From assembly GCF_900110085.1 (NCBI RefSeq), contig NZ_FOCK01000005.1, positions 1 to 64,000 on the forward strand: a DNA stretch of 64,000 nt, read 5' to 3'. Below are positions 53,174 to 62,400 of the stretch, in pieces. The translations under genes and the position numbers were made by a program. This DNA is from Prevotella sp. ne3005. Its GTDB lineage: Bacteria; Bacteroidota; Bacteroidia; Bacteroidales; Bacteroidaceae. The notes beneath the pieces were generated by a model, which saw only the letters and a list, made by a program, of their open reading frames with translations, was not told the DNA's origin and made no database searches. The first letter of the stretch is position 1. Every line of letters begins with the position of its first letter.

Positions 53174-53742
53174 GAATAGCGGTTCTTGCCCTGCAAGGGG
53201 CATTCATCGAGCATGAGCAAATGCTGCAGCGGCTTGGTGTCGAGACTTTCCAGATCCGACAGCTGAAAGACTGGCAGCAACCCAAAGACGGACTGATTCT
53301 GCCTGGTGGCGAGAGTACGGTGCAGATGCGCCTACTCTCACAACTGGGGCTGCATGATCCCATCCGTGAAGCCATCCTTGGCGGTCTGCCTGTCTTTGGA
53401 ACATGCGCCGGCATGATCCTCCTTTCCAAAGGCTATCTCGGCACGATGGACATCCTTGTGCGCAGGAATGCATACGGACGGCAGTTAGGTAGTTTCCACA
53501 CTGTCGGCACCGTTGAGGGCATCGGCAAAGACCTACCAATGACCTTCATACGTGCGCCCTACATCGAAACTGTGCTTTCGGATGCCTGCATTCCCATTGC
53601 CAGCATCGACGGGCATATCGTTGCCGCACGCCAAGGAAATCAACTCGCTGCCGCATTCCATCCTGAATTAGACTGCGACCCAAGAATCCACCAGTTCTTT
53701 CTTGAAAGTGCCGTTTTTTCGCTGACTTCCGTTGATAAATAA
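53170..53742 (+). CDS. pdxT: PLP synthase glutaminase subunit PdxT
   Basis: 190 residues. A class I glutamine amidotransferase with catalytic Cys79 ([12 protein letters not shown]), [13 protein letters not shown], and the His-Glu pair in [10 protein letters not shown]. It supplies ammonia to PdxS. Coupled by a 4-bp overlap. No terminator stem is seen before the convergent HU-like gene. Confidence 0.95.
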   Translation: MRIAVLALQGAFIEHEQMLQRLGVETFQIRQLKDWQQPKDGLILPGGESTVQMRLLSQLGLHDPIREAILGGLPVFGTCAGMILLSKGYLGTMDILVRRNAYGRQLGSFHTVGTVEGIGKDLPMTFIRAPYIETVLSDACIPIASIDGHIVAARQGNQLAAAFHPELDCDPRIHQFFLESAVFSLTSVDK

Positions 53743-53791
53743 TGCTTTTGTCACAATCTTTTGTTTTTTATGAATTATCATAGATTGAAAT

Positions 53792-54208
53792 CTAAGGTTT
53801 AAAACCCGTCTGCCAGACGGCTTTGACACCTTCGCAGAAGTCGTAGAGGATATGGCGACCCTGGATGCGACGACCGGCAGGGAGGAAACCACAGACGATG
53901 CGGGTGATATGACGGCGGATGTTGAACGCCTTCGGATCATCAACCCCGATACTTTCTACACGAAGACTGAAACGTCCTATACCTGGAAGGACTACAGTCT
54001 GCCCCTCGGTAAGTCTCTGCTTCAAGATGTCCTGTAGCTCGGTTACTACACCCACAACGGCACCTTCTGAGAAGCCGCTGTTGCGACAAGCCTCAGCGGC
54101 TATCTCGTCAAGCGTTACCTCGCCCTGACTGACTGTTTTTGCAAAATATTTCCCATAAGAGCTGCTGCTCTTGATATTGTTCTTGATAAGTTTGATATGT
54201 ACTGCCAT
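53792..54208 (-). CDS. HU-like DNA-binding protein next to primase-helicase copy 2
   Basis: 138 residues. Central HU/IHF-like pattern (DEIAAEACRNSGFSEGAVVGVVTELQDIL and VVLPGIGRFSLRVE) as in the larger HU-related proteins of Bacteroidota, with an extra C-terminal part (FCEGVKAVWQTGF). It lies 206 bp after the VapE-like gene on the same strand; such pairing is common in this phylum. Its upstream region carries the inverted repeats at 54232-54406. Confidence 0.78.
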   Translation of the reverse strand: MAVHIKLIKNNIKSSSSYGKYFAKTVSQGEVTLDEIAAEACRNSGFSEGAVVGVVTELQDILKQRLTEGQTVVLPGIGRFSLRVESIGVDDPKAFNIRRHITRIVCGFLPAGRRIQGRHILYDFCEGVKAVWQTGFKP

Positions 54209-54231
54209 TTTTGTTTTGCTATTTTTTTAAT

Positions 54232-54307
54232 TATCTATCACTATTTGTTATAACTTGTTTGTTGTCAGTTTGTTATGTGAAGTGATAGATATTTTCTATC
54301 TATCACT
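54232..54307. repeat. TATCTATCACT half-sites including a perfect inverted repeat
   Basis: A half-site TATCTATCACT at 54232-54242 and an inverted pair AGTGATAGATA (54281-54291)/TATCTATCACT (54297-54307) with a 5-nt gap lie upstream of the HU-like gene. The same pair recurs at 56560-56586, upstream of the primase-helicase gene. Confidence 0.8.
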
Positions 54308-54319
54308 ACCATCACTCAA

Positions 54320-54340
54320 AGTAAAACAAGTTGTTTTACT
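54320..54340. repeat. 21-bp palindrome AGTAAAACAAGTTGTTTTACT, copy 1
   Basis: Perfect dyad symmetry around a central G, with matching AA/TT extension on each side. An identical copy lies at 54386-54406. Together with the TATCTATCACT sites they fill the gap between the primase-helicase and HU-like genes. Confidence 0.8.
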
Positions 54341-54385
54341 TTCTAAAGTGCCATCTTTACCTATTATAAAGACTATCTGAAGCAT

Positions 54386-54406
54386 AGTAAAACAAGTTGT
54401 TTTACT
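54386..54406. repeat. 21-bp palindrome AGTAAAACAAGTTGTTTTACT, copy 2
   Basis: Exact copy of the palindrome at 54320-54340, 66 bp apart, about six helical turns. It starts 9 bp after the primase-helicase stop codon on the minus strand and could also act as a weak terminator, but an AT-rich stem argues for protein binding. Confidence 0.8.
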
Positions 54407-54414
54407 TTTGTAGA

Positions 54415-56466
54415 TTATATCTCTTCAACTCTGAATACTGATCCTTTGTTCAACCGTTTGTGTTCATAACCCATTTTAGTCAACCTTCTTCCGAGTTCAA
54501 CGTCCGTTCCTTTCGTAATAGTAAAGGTAGGGAACTGTTTCTCAAGTCGCTTCATGATGAGTTGGAGAGATACGAAGTCTGCATCTTCGGATGTCTCTTC
54601 GGGTGCCAGAAAGGTGAGGGCTATCATCTGCTCGTAGTTGTTGACCTGCTGGAACTGCTCGTTCTGCTGCATGATACGGGCGTTTTCCTCGTCTTCGAAC
54701 CAGTAGCGGCGCCCCTGCTGCAGCTCGGTATAGAGCTGGGCGTAGAGCATGTCGTAATTAATCAGCCCCGAGTTGTCAATCTCATCGGCGTAGACGCAGA
54801 CAAAGCGGCGTGAGCCGGTGGGGTCAACGAGAGGACGGCGGTTGTTGGTGGTGGCGATGAACGAGGCAAACCTCTGGCGCTCTTCCATCGTCTTGCCGTA
54901 TGGCGGACGGAACTTCACGTCGTTCTTCGATATCAGGTACTTCAGAATGGGCTGCTGCGACTTCGACATGGCGTCGAACTCGTCGATGTTGATGAGCGCA
55001 TACCCCGACATGGCGAGGAAGATGTCGTTGTCATTCTTCATCGAGATGCGGTCGTTGAAATATACCTGCAGATATTCTGGCAGCAGGCGGCGGCAGAAGG
55101 TTGACTTCCCTGACCCCTGCGGACCGATGAGCATGGGCACGATGGCATTACCATGCTGACGGTCCTTGCCGAGCCACTGGGCTGCCATCGAGAGCATCCA
55201 GGTATGGAAGTCGCTTTCCCAGTGCTTGTTGTCGGTCTTTACCCGTCGGGCCAGTTCACCTACATAGTCGTGCTTGCCGTTCCATTTAGGCAGGTGGCGC
55301 AGATAATCCTCCATCGGGTAATATTTGGGGATGAGATTCGAGTCGATATAGCGATTCAAATCCTTGTCCCACGATTCAACCCCCGCCTTCAGCGCCTTGA
55401 TGGCCATGGTGTTGCGGGCAGCCTGGTCTAGCGGCTGGAACCCATATCCTACGGCGTTTATGCGATATTCGGGCGTGCCAGTCATCACGTTAAGGCGCAG
55501 GGTGTAGTGCTCCTTCATATATGCCTCAGTCTTGAAGGCGAGTAGGGCAGAAGGACGGGTATATTTCATCGGGATGGTCTTCAGGGTTTCCTTGAGGTAG
55601 GCGGTCTTGAAGGCGGACTCGATGGCATTGTTGTCAAGACTATCGGAAAACAGCGGGATGAATGAAGCGACACGTGCACACCATGCCTGAGGCAATCCTA
55701 TCTGACGACAACCGTCAGCCAGCTGTTCGAGTACGGCAATGGTGTATTCCTCATCATCACTGATGTCGCGAAACTTCTCAATGGCAGTATCGAGACAATC
55801 GTGGAATCGGCGCATTCGGCTGTTGCGCAGACTTAGACCAGGTATTTCCTCAGGATAATTATAGTCGCTAATGTCCTCCTGCATAGGTCGGAATTCGGGT
55901 GTCGCTTCCGGTTCTGAAGAAACGGTTAGGGCGATAGCTGATGGATTATAGAATGGCTGCGGATCGTAGCTCGCCTTGCAACTGGTTTCGAAGGTTGGCT
56001 CGTGTTCGGCCAAAGGCGTACCCAACTGCGACGAATAGATGAAATGCAGTTTGCGGAAGGCGTTGGTAAGGCTTTGAGCATTGAGCATGAAGTTTTGAGC
56101 TTTATGATTACCTTCTGGGACGGGGGCTGCAATGGTGTACTGGCATACGATGTGGAGCGAATGACCATCGTGCCCCATAAAGCAGAGTAGGGTATAGGGC
56201 TGCTGGGTAGCCAGTCGTTTATATTCCTCAACGGTACTCAGGTCGCGCAGATTTTCCAGCGAGAGCAGTGTCAGACAGTTGTTGCTTTTTGCTTTCAACT
56301 CGCCATTCTGTTTCACCCATTCTGCCGCAAAACACACCTCCTTGTTATAGTCGCGTACATACTGCTGTCGATAGGTGCCATCCCTCAACTGCGCTACAAA
56401 CTCCTCGAGTTCAACACGCGTGTACCTCTTTTCATTTCTTTCTGAGTTGATAATTGTTATTTTCAT
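54415..56466 (-). CDS. BT4734/VapE-type primase-helicase-like protein (copy 2)
   Basis: 683 residues from the ATG at 56466 (MKITIINSERNEKRYTRVEL); the ORF to 56523 would cover the promoter. Same architecture as the protein at 152-2278: BT4734-like N-terminal domain, then a P-loop ATPase with GPQGSGKS, ALINIDEFD, KFRPPYGKTMEERQRFASF and DPTGSRRFVCV. The primase-like site is again changed (LLSLENL where DID-like acids are expected). An HU-like gene follows. It may be a domesticated mobile-element replication protein. Confidence 0.85.
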   Translation of the reverse strand: MKITIINSERNEKRYTRVELEEFVAQLRDGTYRQQYVRDYNKEVCFAAEWVKQNGELKAKSNNCLTLLSLENLRDLSTVEEYKRLATQQPYTLLCFMGHDGHSLHIVCQYTIAAPVPEGNHKAQNFMLNAQSLTNAFRKLHFIYSSQLGTPLAEHEPTFETSCKASYDPQPFYNPSAIALTVSSEPEATPEFRPMQEDISDYNYPEEIPGLSLRNSRMRRFHDCLDTAIEKFRDISDDEEYTIAVLEQLADGCRQIGLPQAWCARVASFIPLFSDSLDNNAIESAFKTAYLKETLKTIPMKYTRPSALLAFKTEAYMKEHYTLRLNVMTGTPEYRINAVGYGFQPLDQAARNTMAIKALKAGVESWDKDLNRYIDSNLIPKYYPMEDYLRHLPKWNGKHDYVGELARRVKTDNKHWESDFHTWMLSMAAQWLGKDRQHGNAIVPMLIGPQGSGKSTFCRRLLPEYLQVYFNDRISMKNDNDIFLAMSGYALINIDEFDAMSKSQQPILKYLISKNDVKFRPPYGKTMEERQRFASFIATTNNRRPLVDPTGSRRFVCVYADEIDNSGLINYDMLYAQLYTELQQGRRYWFEDEENARIMQQNEQFQQVNNYEQMIALTFLAPEETSEDADFVSLQLIMKRLEKQFPTFTITKGTDVELGRRLTKMGYEHKRLNKGSVFRVEEI

Positions 56467-56492
56467 ATTCTTGTTGGTTATTTTATTAACTG

Positions 56493-56524
56493 CAAAGATA
56501 CAAAATTTTAAGGTCAAATGCAAG
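56493..56524 (-). promoter_or_regulatory. Promoter of primase-helicase copy 2
   Basis: On the minus strand TATCTTTG (56493-56500) with CTTG (one mismatch to TTTG) 20 bp upstream. Nearly the same layout as the promoter of copy 1 at 2333-2364. Confidence 0.6.
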
Positions 56525-56559
56525 CTTTTTACAGAAAATCTTGCATTTGACCCCCAAAT

Positions 56560-56586
56560 AGTGATAGATAAAAATTATCTATCACT
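56560..56586. repeat. Inverted repeat AGTGATAGATA-N5-TATCTATCACT
   Basis: Arms at 56560-56570 and 56576-56586, identical to those at 54281-54307 on the other side of the gene. It lies about 40 bp upstream of the -33 box of copy 2, a good place for an operator or activator site. Confidence 0.8.
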
Positions 56587-56653
56587 TATGTTATGTCTCT
56601 GATTATAAGATGATTATAGCAAAAAGTGATACTTTTGCAAATTTCCTATATTT

Positions 56654-56806
56654 CTAAAACATTTCTTCTAATCGTTCGACTGCTAGTGTAATATCCTCTG
56701 GAAACCGTTTGTGGTCACGGAGGAAATCTGGTCTTCCGCTTTGACATCGAGCATCTGACGGGTAAAGAAGCAATAGAGTTAGTAAAACAGCAGCAGAAAT
56801 TAAGTT
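56654..56806 (-). pseudogene. Possible coding relic
   Basis: An open minus-strand frame without an ATG ends with PEDITLAVERLEEMF and a stop; upstream it reads SGRPDFLRDHKRF and a Leu-rich stretch. It looks protein-like at its C-terminal end but the family is not recognised, and a plus-strand frame through part of it also looks plausible. Nothing else is seen in the 56587-56855 gap. Confidence 0.25.
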
Positions 56807-56855
56807 TGTTTACCTTGTTCAGGATGTAGTCGGCATTCATTATTCAGGTTCTGCT

Positions 56856-57476
56856 TTATCTGATAAAGTTCATGCCTTGCCACGGTTCGCGTTCAGGGTA
56901 ATCGGGATCGTCATCGGCATGAATCTTTTTCAGCAACCAAGCCATGTTGTCGGCAAGCACTCGCATGGTCTGCATTCCCTCTGTGTCCTGTATTACTTCA
57001 CCGGGTGCCAAGCCGTAGGCGATGTTCCAATATTGCGAAGTAACCACAGGCATGTTCATCATCTCGAATATCATGTTCATCGTCTGGTATGCAGCCGTAG
57101 CACCACCACGGCGGCAGATGGCTACAGCAGCCGCAGGTTTGTTCTGTACGTTAGCACCTGAGAAGAAGGCACGCTGCAGGACAGCCATCACTGCACCGTT
57201 GGGCTGACCATAATAGACAGGCGAACCCACGATGAGGGCATCGGCCTCATTGAGCTTTTCAACGATACGGTTGCAGACATCATCATCAAAGACGCAATGG
57301 CCTAATTGCTTTGCCTGACACTGTCCGCAGGCAATGCACCCACGGATGGGCTTGTTGCCCAACTGCATGATTTCCGACTCTACACCATTCTTCTCCAATT
57401 GACGGGCAATCTCCGATAGTGCAGTAAAAGTGTTGCCATTCTTGTTGGCACTGCCGTTTAATAATAATACTTTCAT
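56856..57476 (-). CDS. Flavodoxin/NADPH-dependent FMN reductase-like iron-sulfur flavoprotein, cytoplasmic copy
   Basis: 206 residues, close relative of the protein at 50277-51005 (shared GGATA-YQTMNM-FEMMNMPVVTSQYWNIAYG and a common FIR end) but without a signal peptide. KVLLLNGSANKNGNTFTAL is the FMN loop, CIACGQCQAKQLGHCVFDDD the Cys cluster, GSPVYYGQPNGAV the second flavin loop. Its first 4 bp overlap the small membrane protein upstream. Confidence 0.88.
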   Translation of the reverse strand: MKVLLLNGSANKNGNTFTALSEIARQLEKNGVESEIMQLGNKPIRGCIACGQCQAKQLGHCVFDDDVCNRIVEKLNEADALIVGSPVYYGQPNGAVMAVLQRAFFSGANVQNKPAAAVAICRRGGATAAYQTMNMIFEMMNMPVVTSQYWNIAYGLAPGEVIQDTEGMQTMRVLADNMAWLLKKIHADDDPDYPEREPWQGMNFIR

Positions 57477-57694
57477 TTCGATTCTGTTTTATGTTCTTTT
57501 GTAAACTTGTAAATTGCTAACGTAGGAAGGATAACCAATAGCAACAATGAAACTTCTACCAAAGCATACGAGCCGAAATAGTCAACCAATGTCTGGAATT
57601 TCAGGACTCCATCCACAAGGAATACCAGGAGGGCAAACCAGCAGATAAAGAAGATGGTTGCGTACTTGATTTTACGTTTCTTCAGTTTCATCAT
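57473..57694 (-). CDS. Small two-span membrane protein
   Basis: 73 residues from the ATG at 57694 (57691 and 57712 are alternatives). Basic start (KLKKRKIKY) then helices ATIFFICWFALLVFLVDGVL and VEVSLLLLVILPTLAIYKF. Family not recognised. Coupled by ATGA overlap to the flavodoxin reductase, so it may anchor that enzyme or pass electrons to it. Promoter at 57847-57878. Confidence 0.6.
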   Translation of the reverse strand: MMKLKKRKIKYATIFFICWFALLVFLVDGVLKFQTLVDYFGSYALVEVSLLLLVILPTLAIYKFTKEHKTESK

Positions 57695-57846
57695 TCGATA
57701 GTTTAATACCATTTGTATCTGCGAGTCTAATGACTACTCCTTTAATTATCAATCACTTACAGATAAGCAAAACTTTAATAGGTAACGGTTTAGAAACTTC
57801 CTGTCTGCGTCGTTCTGCTTTGTTTCAATATGTCAAATATCTGATG

Positions 57847-57878
57847 CAAAGGTAATCATTTTCCTCGAAATCACCAAA
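57847..57878 (-). promoter_or_regulatory. Promoter of the membrane protein/flavodoxin reductase unit
   Basis: On the minus strand TTTG (57875-57878), 20 bp, TACCTTTG (57847-57854): a full match. The implied leader of about 150 nt (57695-57840) is long and holds no recognised riboswitch. Confidence 0.72.
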
Positions 57879-57918
57879 TAATTCTTCAGTATTCTAATAC
57901 AATGGCAGACAGCCCCCA

Positions 57919-58035
57919 TTGAGAGATAAAGAAATCACAAAACTGCTGTCCCACCTTAATTATATATATGGGACAGATGTTTTGACCGCTGTCAATCGTG
58001 CCAATGTTAACGTGTCGTCAGACCTAAACTCGTAA
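57919..58035 (+). pseudogene. Possible small ORF or relic
   Basis: 38 codons from a TTG: RDKEITKLLSHLNYIYGTDV then LTAVNRANVNVSSDLNS. The amino-acid pattern looks protein-like but there is no ATG and no known family. It sits in the intergenic region before the XRE gene; 58036-58093 shows nothing else. Confidence 0.25.
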
Positions 58036-58093
58036 AAAAACATAATTTTAGAAGAAAAACCAAGATATTCGGCAGAAAATGAAAAATTTTCAT

Positions 58094-58101
58094 TATCTTT
58101 G
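58094..58101 (+). promoter_or_regulatory. -7 box for the XRE gene
   Basis: TATCTTTG, 20 bp before the ATG at 58122. No clear -33 TTTG at the usual distance. Confidence 0.45.
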
Positions 58102-58121
58102 TGGCATAAAAACTTTATCGT

Positions 58122-58352
58122 ATGGAAGATGTAAACAGAATTAAATTGGTTCTTGTGGAGAAAAAACGTACCAGCAAATGGCTGGCAGAGCAGCTCGGTG
58201 TTAACCCCTCGACTGTCAGCAAGTGGTGTACGAACTCTTCCCAACCAGACCTTGCGTGTATTTTAAAGATTGCAGATCTACTGGAAGTTGACTTAAAAGA
58301 ACTCTTTGTGAGAGAGTACAAACAATATCTCCTTTCTCAGGAATCAAAATGA
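58122..58352 (+). CDS. XRE-family helix-turn-helix regulator
   Basis: 76 residues, just one HTH domain: RTSKWLAEQLGVNPSTVSKWCTNSSQPDL is a typical Cro/C1 helix-turn-helix, followed by ILKIADLLEVDLKELF. Such small proteins often control restriction or defence operons. It is the first gene before the HNH nuclease and giant ATPase, so it may regulate them or be autoregulated. Confidence 0.88.
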   Translation: MEDVNRIKLVLVEKKRTSKWLAEQLGVNPSTVSKWCTNSSQPDLACILKIADLLEVDLKELFVREYKQYLLSQESK

Positions 58353-58369
58353 ACAACAGTAGAACTATC

Positions 58370-58468
58370 GTAGCAAGGGCGTAGCGTAGGCCGAGGATAG
58401 AGGTGGCCGAGAGCAAGCCGAGACCTTTGGGAGAGGTTTGAGAGGGGGTCGAGAAGCCAAGCCGAGTC
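58370..58468. repeat. GC-rich dispersed-repeat-like segment
   Basis: Between the XRE and HNH genes lies a G/A-rich stretch with repeated GGCCGAG, AAGCCGAG and GAGAGG words, unlike the surrounding AT-rich sequence. The minus strand reads as C/T-rich. It looks like a repeat element seen in related genomes, but this is from memory. The following 58469-58553 holds AAGAAGA-type low complexity. Confidence 0.4.
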
Positions 58469-58553
58469 TTACGTTATGGTAAGAAGATGGTAAGAAGACC
58501 CCAAGAAGAGGATAAGAAGTAAACAAGAATATAAAAAACGAAATATAATTCTG

Positions 58554-59420
58554 ATGGATTACGACAATGGATTTATATTGCAGAAGACGGTTGATTGGTC
58601 GTTGCTCAATGACGGGATGACCATTCCGGTGTCGGTGTGCTCGCTGTTCAGGGCGTGGGATGAATCCATCTTGACGCACGGGCAGAGCAAGGACATCAAG
58701 ATTCTGATTGACGGCGAGTTCTACGATGCGAAACTGAAGAACCAGAACTTCGTGCAGAGCAACTGGGCGGGACATAAGGATGTCATTCAGATTCGCTATG
58801 GCCGCCAGTCGCCGTTGGCCGTTAAGTTGCGGGCTGTGTTCCAAAAGAGCTATGCGTACCTGTTTGCGCAGAAACAGGAACTGGGCAAGGGCAAGCGGCA
58901 GATTCCGCTGCCCGACGACCTGCAGGAGTACATCCGGCTCTACCTGACCTCGTCGCCCGACGTGCTCTGCATGGAGTGCTGCTCCAACTCCGACTATCAG
59001 CAACTGGCCCACACGCTGAGCGCCATTCCCGAGGAAGTTTACGAGCAGAGCGACGACGACCAGTTCTTCATGGCCGACAAGACGGCTTCGATTGAGGAGA
59101 AGCAGCGGTTGGTGAAGTATCGCCGTATTGACCGCAGCATTATCCTGACCCTGAAGCGGTTCTACGACTATCGCGACGAGATTAGCGGCGAGAAGATTGG
59201 CGACGCGTATGGCGACAGCGTTGTCGAGGCCCACCACATTGACTACTTCACCCGTTCGCAGAACAACGACTCCACGAACATCATTATCATCAGCCCGAAC
59301 TACCATCGGATAATCCACAAGAACAATCCGAGGTTCAATCGCAGGAAGTTCCAGTTCGAGTTCGAGAATGGCGAGGTGCTGAGGCTGAAGCTGTATGAGC
59401 ATTTGAAAGTGGGAGGATAA
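58554..59420 (+). CDS. HNH endonuclease
   Basis: 288 residues. The C-terminal HNH motif is VVEAHHIDYF (His227-His228) through NIIIISPNYHRIIHKNNP. The N-terminal ~200 residues are a separate unrecognised domain (DWSLLNDGMTIPVSVCSLF, DIKILIDGEFYDAKL), perhaps for target recognition. G+C is clearly higher than the giant gene that follows, so the two may have different origins. It lies between XRE and the GHKL ATPase, a typical defence-island position. Confidence 0.8.
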   Translation: MDYDNGFILQKTVDWSLLNDGMTIPVSVCSLFRAWDESILTHGQSKDIKILIDGEFYDAKLKNQNFVQSNWAGHKDVIQIRYGRQSPLAVKLRAVFQKSYAYLFAQKQELGKGKRQIPLPDDLQEYIRLYLTSSPDVLCMECCSNSDYQQLAHTLSAIPEEVYEQSDDDQFFMADKTASIEEKQRLVKYRRIDRSIILTLKRFYDYRDEISGEKIGDAYGDSVVEAHHIDYFTRSQNNDSTNIIIISPNYHRIIHKNNPRFNRRKFQFEFENGEVLRLKLYEHLKVGG

Positions 59421-59465
59421 GACGATGAAGGTTTAAAATAATAATGAATAAAATATCAGAATAAT

Positions 59466-62400
59466 ATGCCTAAATTTATAAATAAGGGACAAATGAGAAG
59501 AGCGACCGACGAAGAATTAGAAAAATTCTTCTCGGAAACAACATTTGAAGGTATCTTCTCACGTGAGATTAAAAGTAAGAAAACTGATTTTTATAAGGGC
59601 AGTATTATGGATATCAAATTGGAAGGAAGAACAAGTAATCTTGCTCCGTTGTTCCTGAATGTTCCCCGTTCCAGTAATACAATACCAGAAGGACCGTGTT
59701 CTTTCAAATGTAGGCTAAATGTTGCTGCATTTAGAGAAGAACCATCAAGATATATATTGAATCTGCTTGGAAGTTCTCTGCGTTCTATAAATTCTGTATC
59801 TACGCCAAGTATTGACATTAGTTCCAAGGATACTAAAGAGCAAGAACTTTTTGACATGTGGGGAGTAGAAAGCTGTCAATGTATAGGATTCTACCACTAC
59901 GATGAGGAAAATGAAGTATATATTGTAGATGATCTTAGGAAACCCAACTTCGACCACATTCCATATTATCCAGGAGATTCAGAAAAAAAAGCAATAAAAA
60001 TATCATATCCTAATAGAATCCTTGGCATTAAACTTGATGATTACTATGTTTTTACATGGAAATTATCTCATAGAAATGCATTTAACCCATACGAGATAGT
60101 TCTGGATTTTGAAAAACAGCAACCAAAGCCAATTGATCCCAAATGGTTCATTGACACCCTTTTTGATGACCGTCACAATGACAAATCAAAGAATTTTGGT
60201 TCAGCAACCAATTTTCTTGATACTCTAAGCAAACAATTAAGCGCAAAGGAATCTACATTTGTATATGAACTGCTACAAAATGCTAATGATTATCCTGTAG
60301 AGGGGAAAAGTGTGGATGTAGAGTTTTATATTACGGATAATTATCTTCTTTTCCTGCACTCTGGCGAGAAGTTTAACGTCAGGAATATTTCAGGAATCTG
60401 TGGTATCAACGAAAAGGAGAAAACAGCGAATAAAAAAACAATTGGTTACAAGGGTATTGGATTTAAAACAGTTTTCCTAAACAATCACTATGTATATTTA
60501 CGTACAGGAAAGTATTCATTCAGATTTGATGAAGGTGAGATGCCAGAGAAAAAAATGGGTGGTAAAATCCGTCGTTTAGGTGCACCATTCCAGATACTTC
60601 CGATTTGGACGTCCCACAATGAAGTTGCAAAAGAAGTAAATGACATCTTAGATAGTGCTGATAAAAAATTCCAGGTACAAATTGCCCTGCGACCTGATGA
60701 CAACAAGTTGTTACATGTTGGAAGGAACAGTTATGAAACACTTTTCAAAGATATATTCTCTGATTCAAATATTATACTCTTCATTCCAAACATCAATTCT
60801 GTAAGGGTTTTTATTAACGGAAATGAAGAGCGTACTTGTTATAGAAATAACGATGTATGGATTGTTGGGGACTATGAAAATGAAATAGCATTTGAGGTTC
60901 AGGAACTAATTAATAAAACCGTAGACAAAGGAAATAGTCGAATACCTGAGAAATATAAGGATTTTGAGCGTACGAAGGTGTCTTTTGCCTGTAAGCATAA
61001 GGGGGCGATGATAGAACCTGTAGAAGATGCTACATTGTATTGCTATCTTCCAACACGTGCATCATGGGGATTCCCTTTCTTACTGAACACAGATATGATT
61101 CCAAAGGGAGACCGAAATGATATTGAAACAGAGGTAAAACTGCTTGATGAAGATGAGACAAACTTCAACGTATTTCTATCTTCTATAGCAGGAAACAAAC
61201 TCTTCTGGTGGATAAGAGATCTTCTTACTTCAAAGAAATATCAATTAGGAACGGTTTTTTCTTTAATTCCAGATTTTAAGAAATGTAAAAGAGAACACCG
61301 TGATTACACTGAGTTTATTGGTCAGTTTGAAGATGCTTTCAACGAGTGTATAGAAACGGAGACCATTGTACCTGTCCCGCAGGGTATTAGCATGGTCAAG
61401 AATGTGATTCTAGACACAACAGATTTAAGTACATCCGGAATTATGTCGGATGAACAATTTAGAAAATTTACAGGGATGGAAGATTTTTATCTTCCTTTGC
61501 CAATGTTGCGTAAAGACAAGAACTTCCTCTCTTTTTTGAAAAGGTATGCTAAAGATGAACAAAGATTTGACGAGGATAAGCTTGTAGACCTAATCGCCAA
61601 TACTGATTTCCAAGAATGGCTGAATAATCAAGATAACAATAACAAATTCATAAGCTTCCTACTTGAAAAGAATTATTTAAAGAATCTCCTAAAAGAAGAA
61701 ATCTTTTTGGAGGCAGAGGGTGGCCTTTTTAGTGCTTCAGACCTGTTTTATGACATAGATAACTATTTGGAGGATCTTCATGCTTTCGAAAATCATATTT
61801 TGTATCTTTCGCCTAAAACAAGAGAATTTTTTAAAAATAGTGAAAAATGGGATGAGATAATAAATGATGCATTTGCAGAATTTGATTGTGAAGAGTTTGT
61901 AGATAATTTACTTTTATCAGAATATGAATCTGAGACAAAGGAAAAACTTAAGGACAAATCGACATCAATCCATTTCTTCAAATTCTTGGCCGAAAACGTA
62001 AAATATAATGACTCTTACAAATATCTACCGTTCATATCTGTAAATGATGAGACAATTATCGACTTTAATGATAAATTTATATTCTTAAAGTCCGCAACAG
62101 GACAATCTATATTTGAGTCAAAATGGTTATCTACTATTGAAGTGGGGTTCGTGTCCGACGAATATACTGATAAAACCAAGAAGTATTTCAAAGAGAATTT
62201 TGGCGTGGTAGATTTTTCTCATGATTATCTTATTAAAAACATAATTCTTAATGATGATTACCGTGAAAGCATATCAGAAGGAATAGATGAAGATTATGAG
62301 ATAAGTAAGACCTTTGTTGACTACTGTTACAATCATAAGTCTTTGTTCGAGAGTGGCTCCTTACGCAACTATGCCCTCAGTGTATATGATGGCAATGGCG

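Noticed and set aside
54320..54406. Terminator for the primase-helicase gene from the paired palindromes
   Set aside because: Stems are AT-rich with almost no loop and occur twice; binding sites are more likely, though weak termination is not excluded.
58365..59402. Minus-strand ORF of 345 codons over the HNH gene
   Set aside because: Antisense of a gene with a clear HNH motif; its end reads through the GC-rich repeat block.
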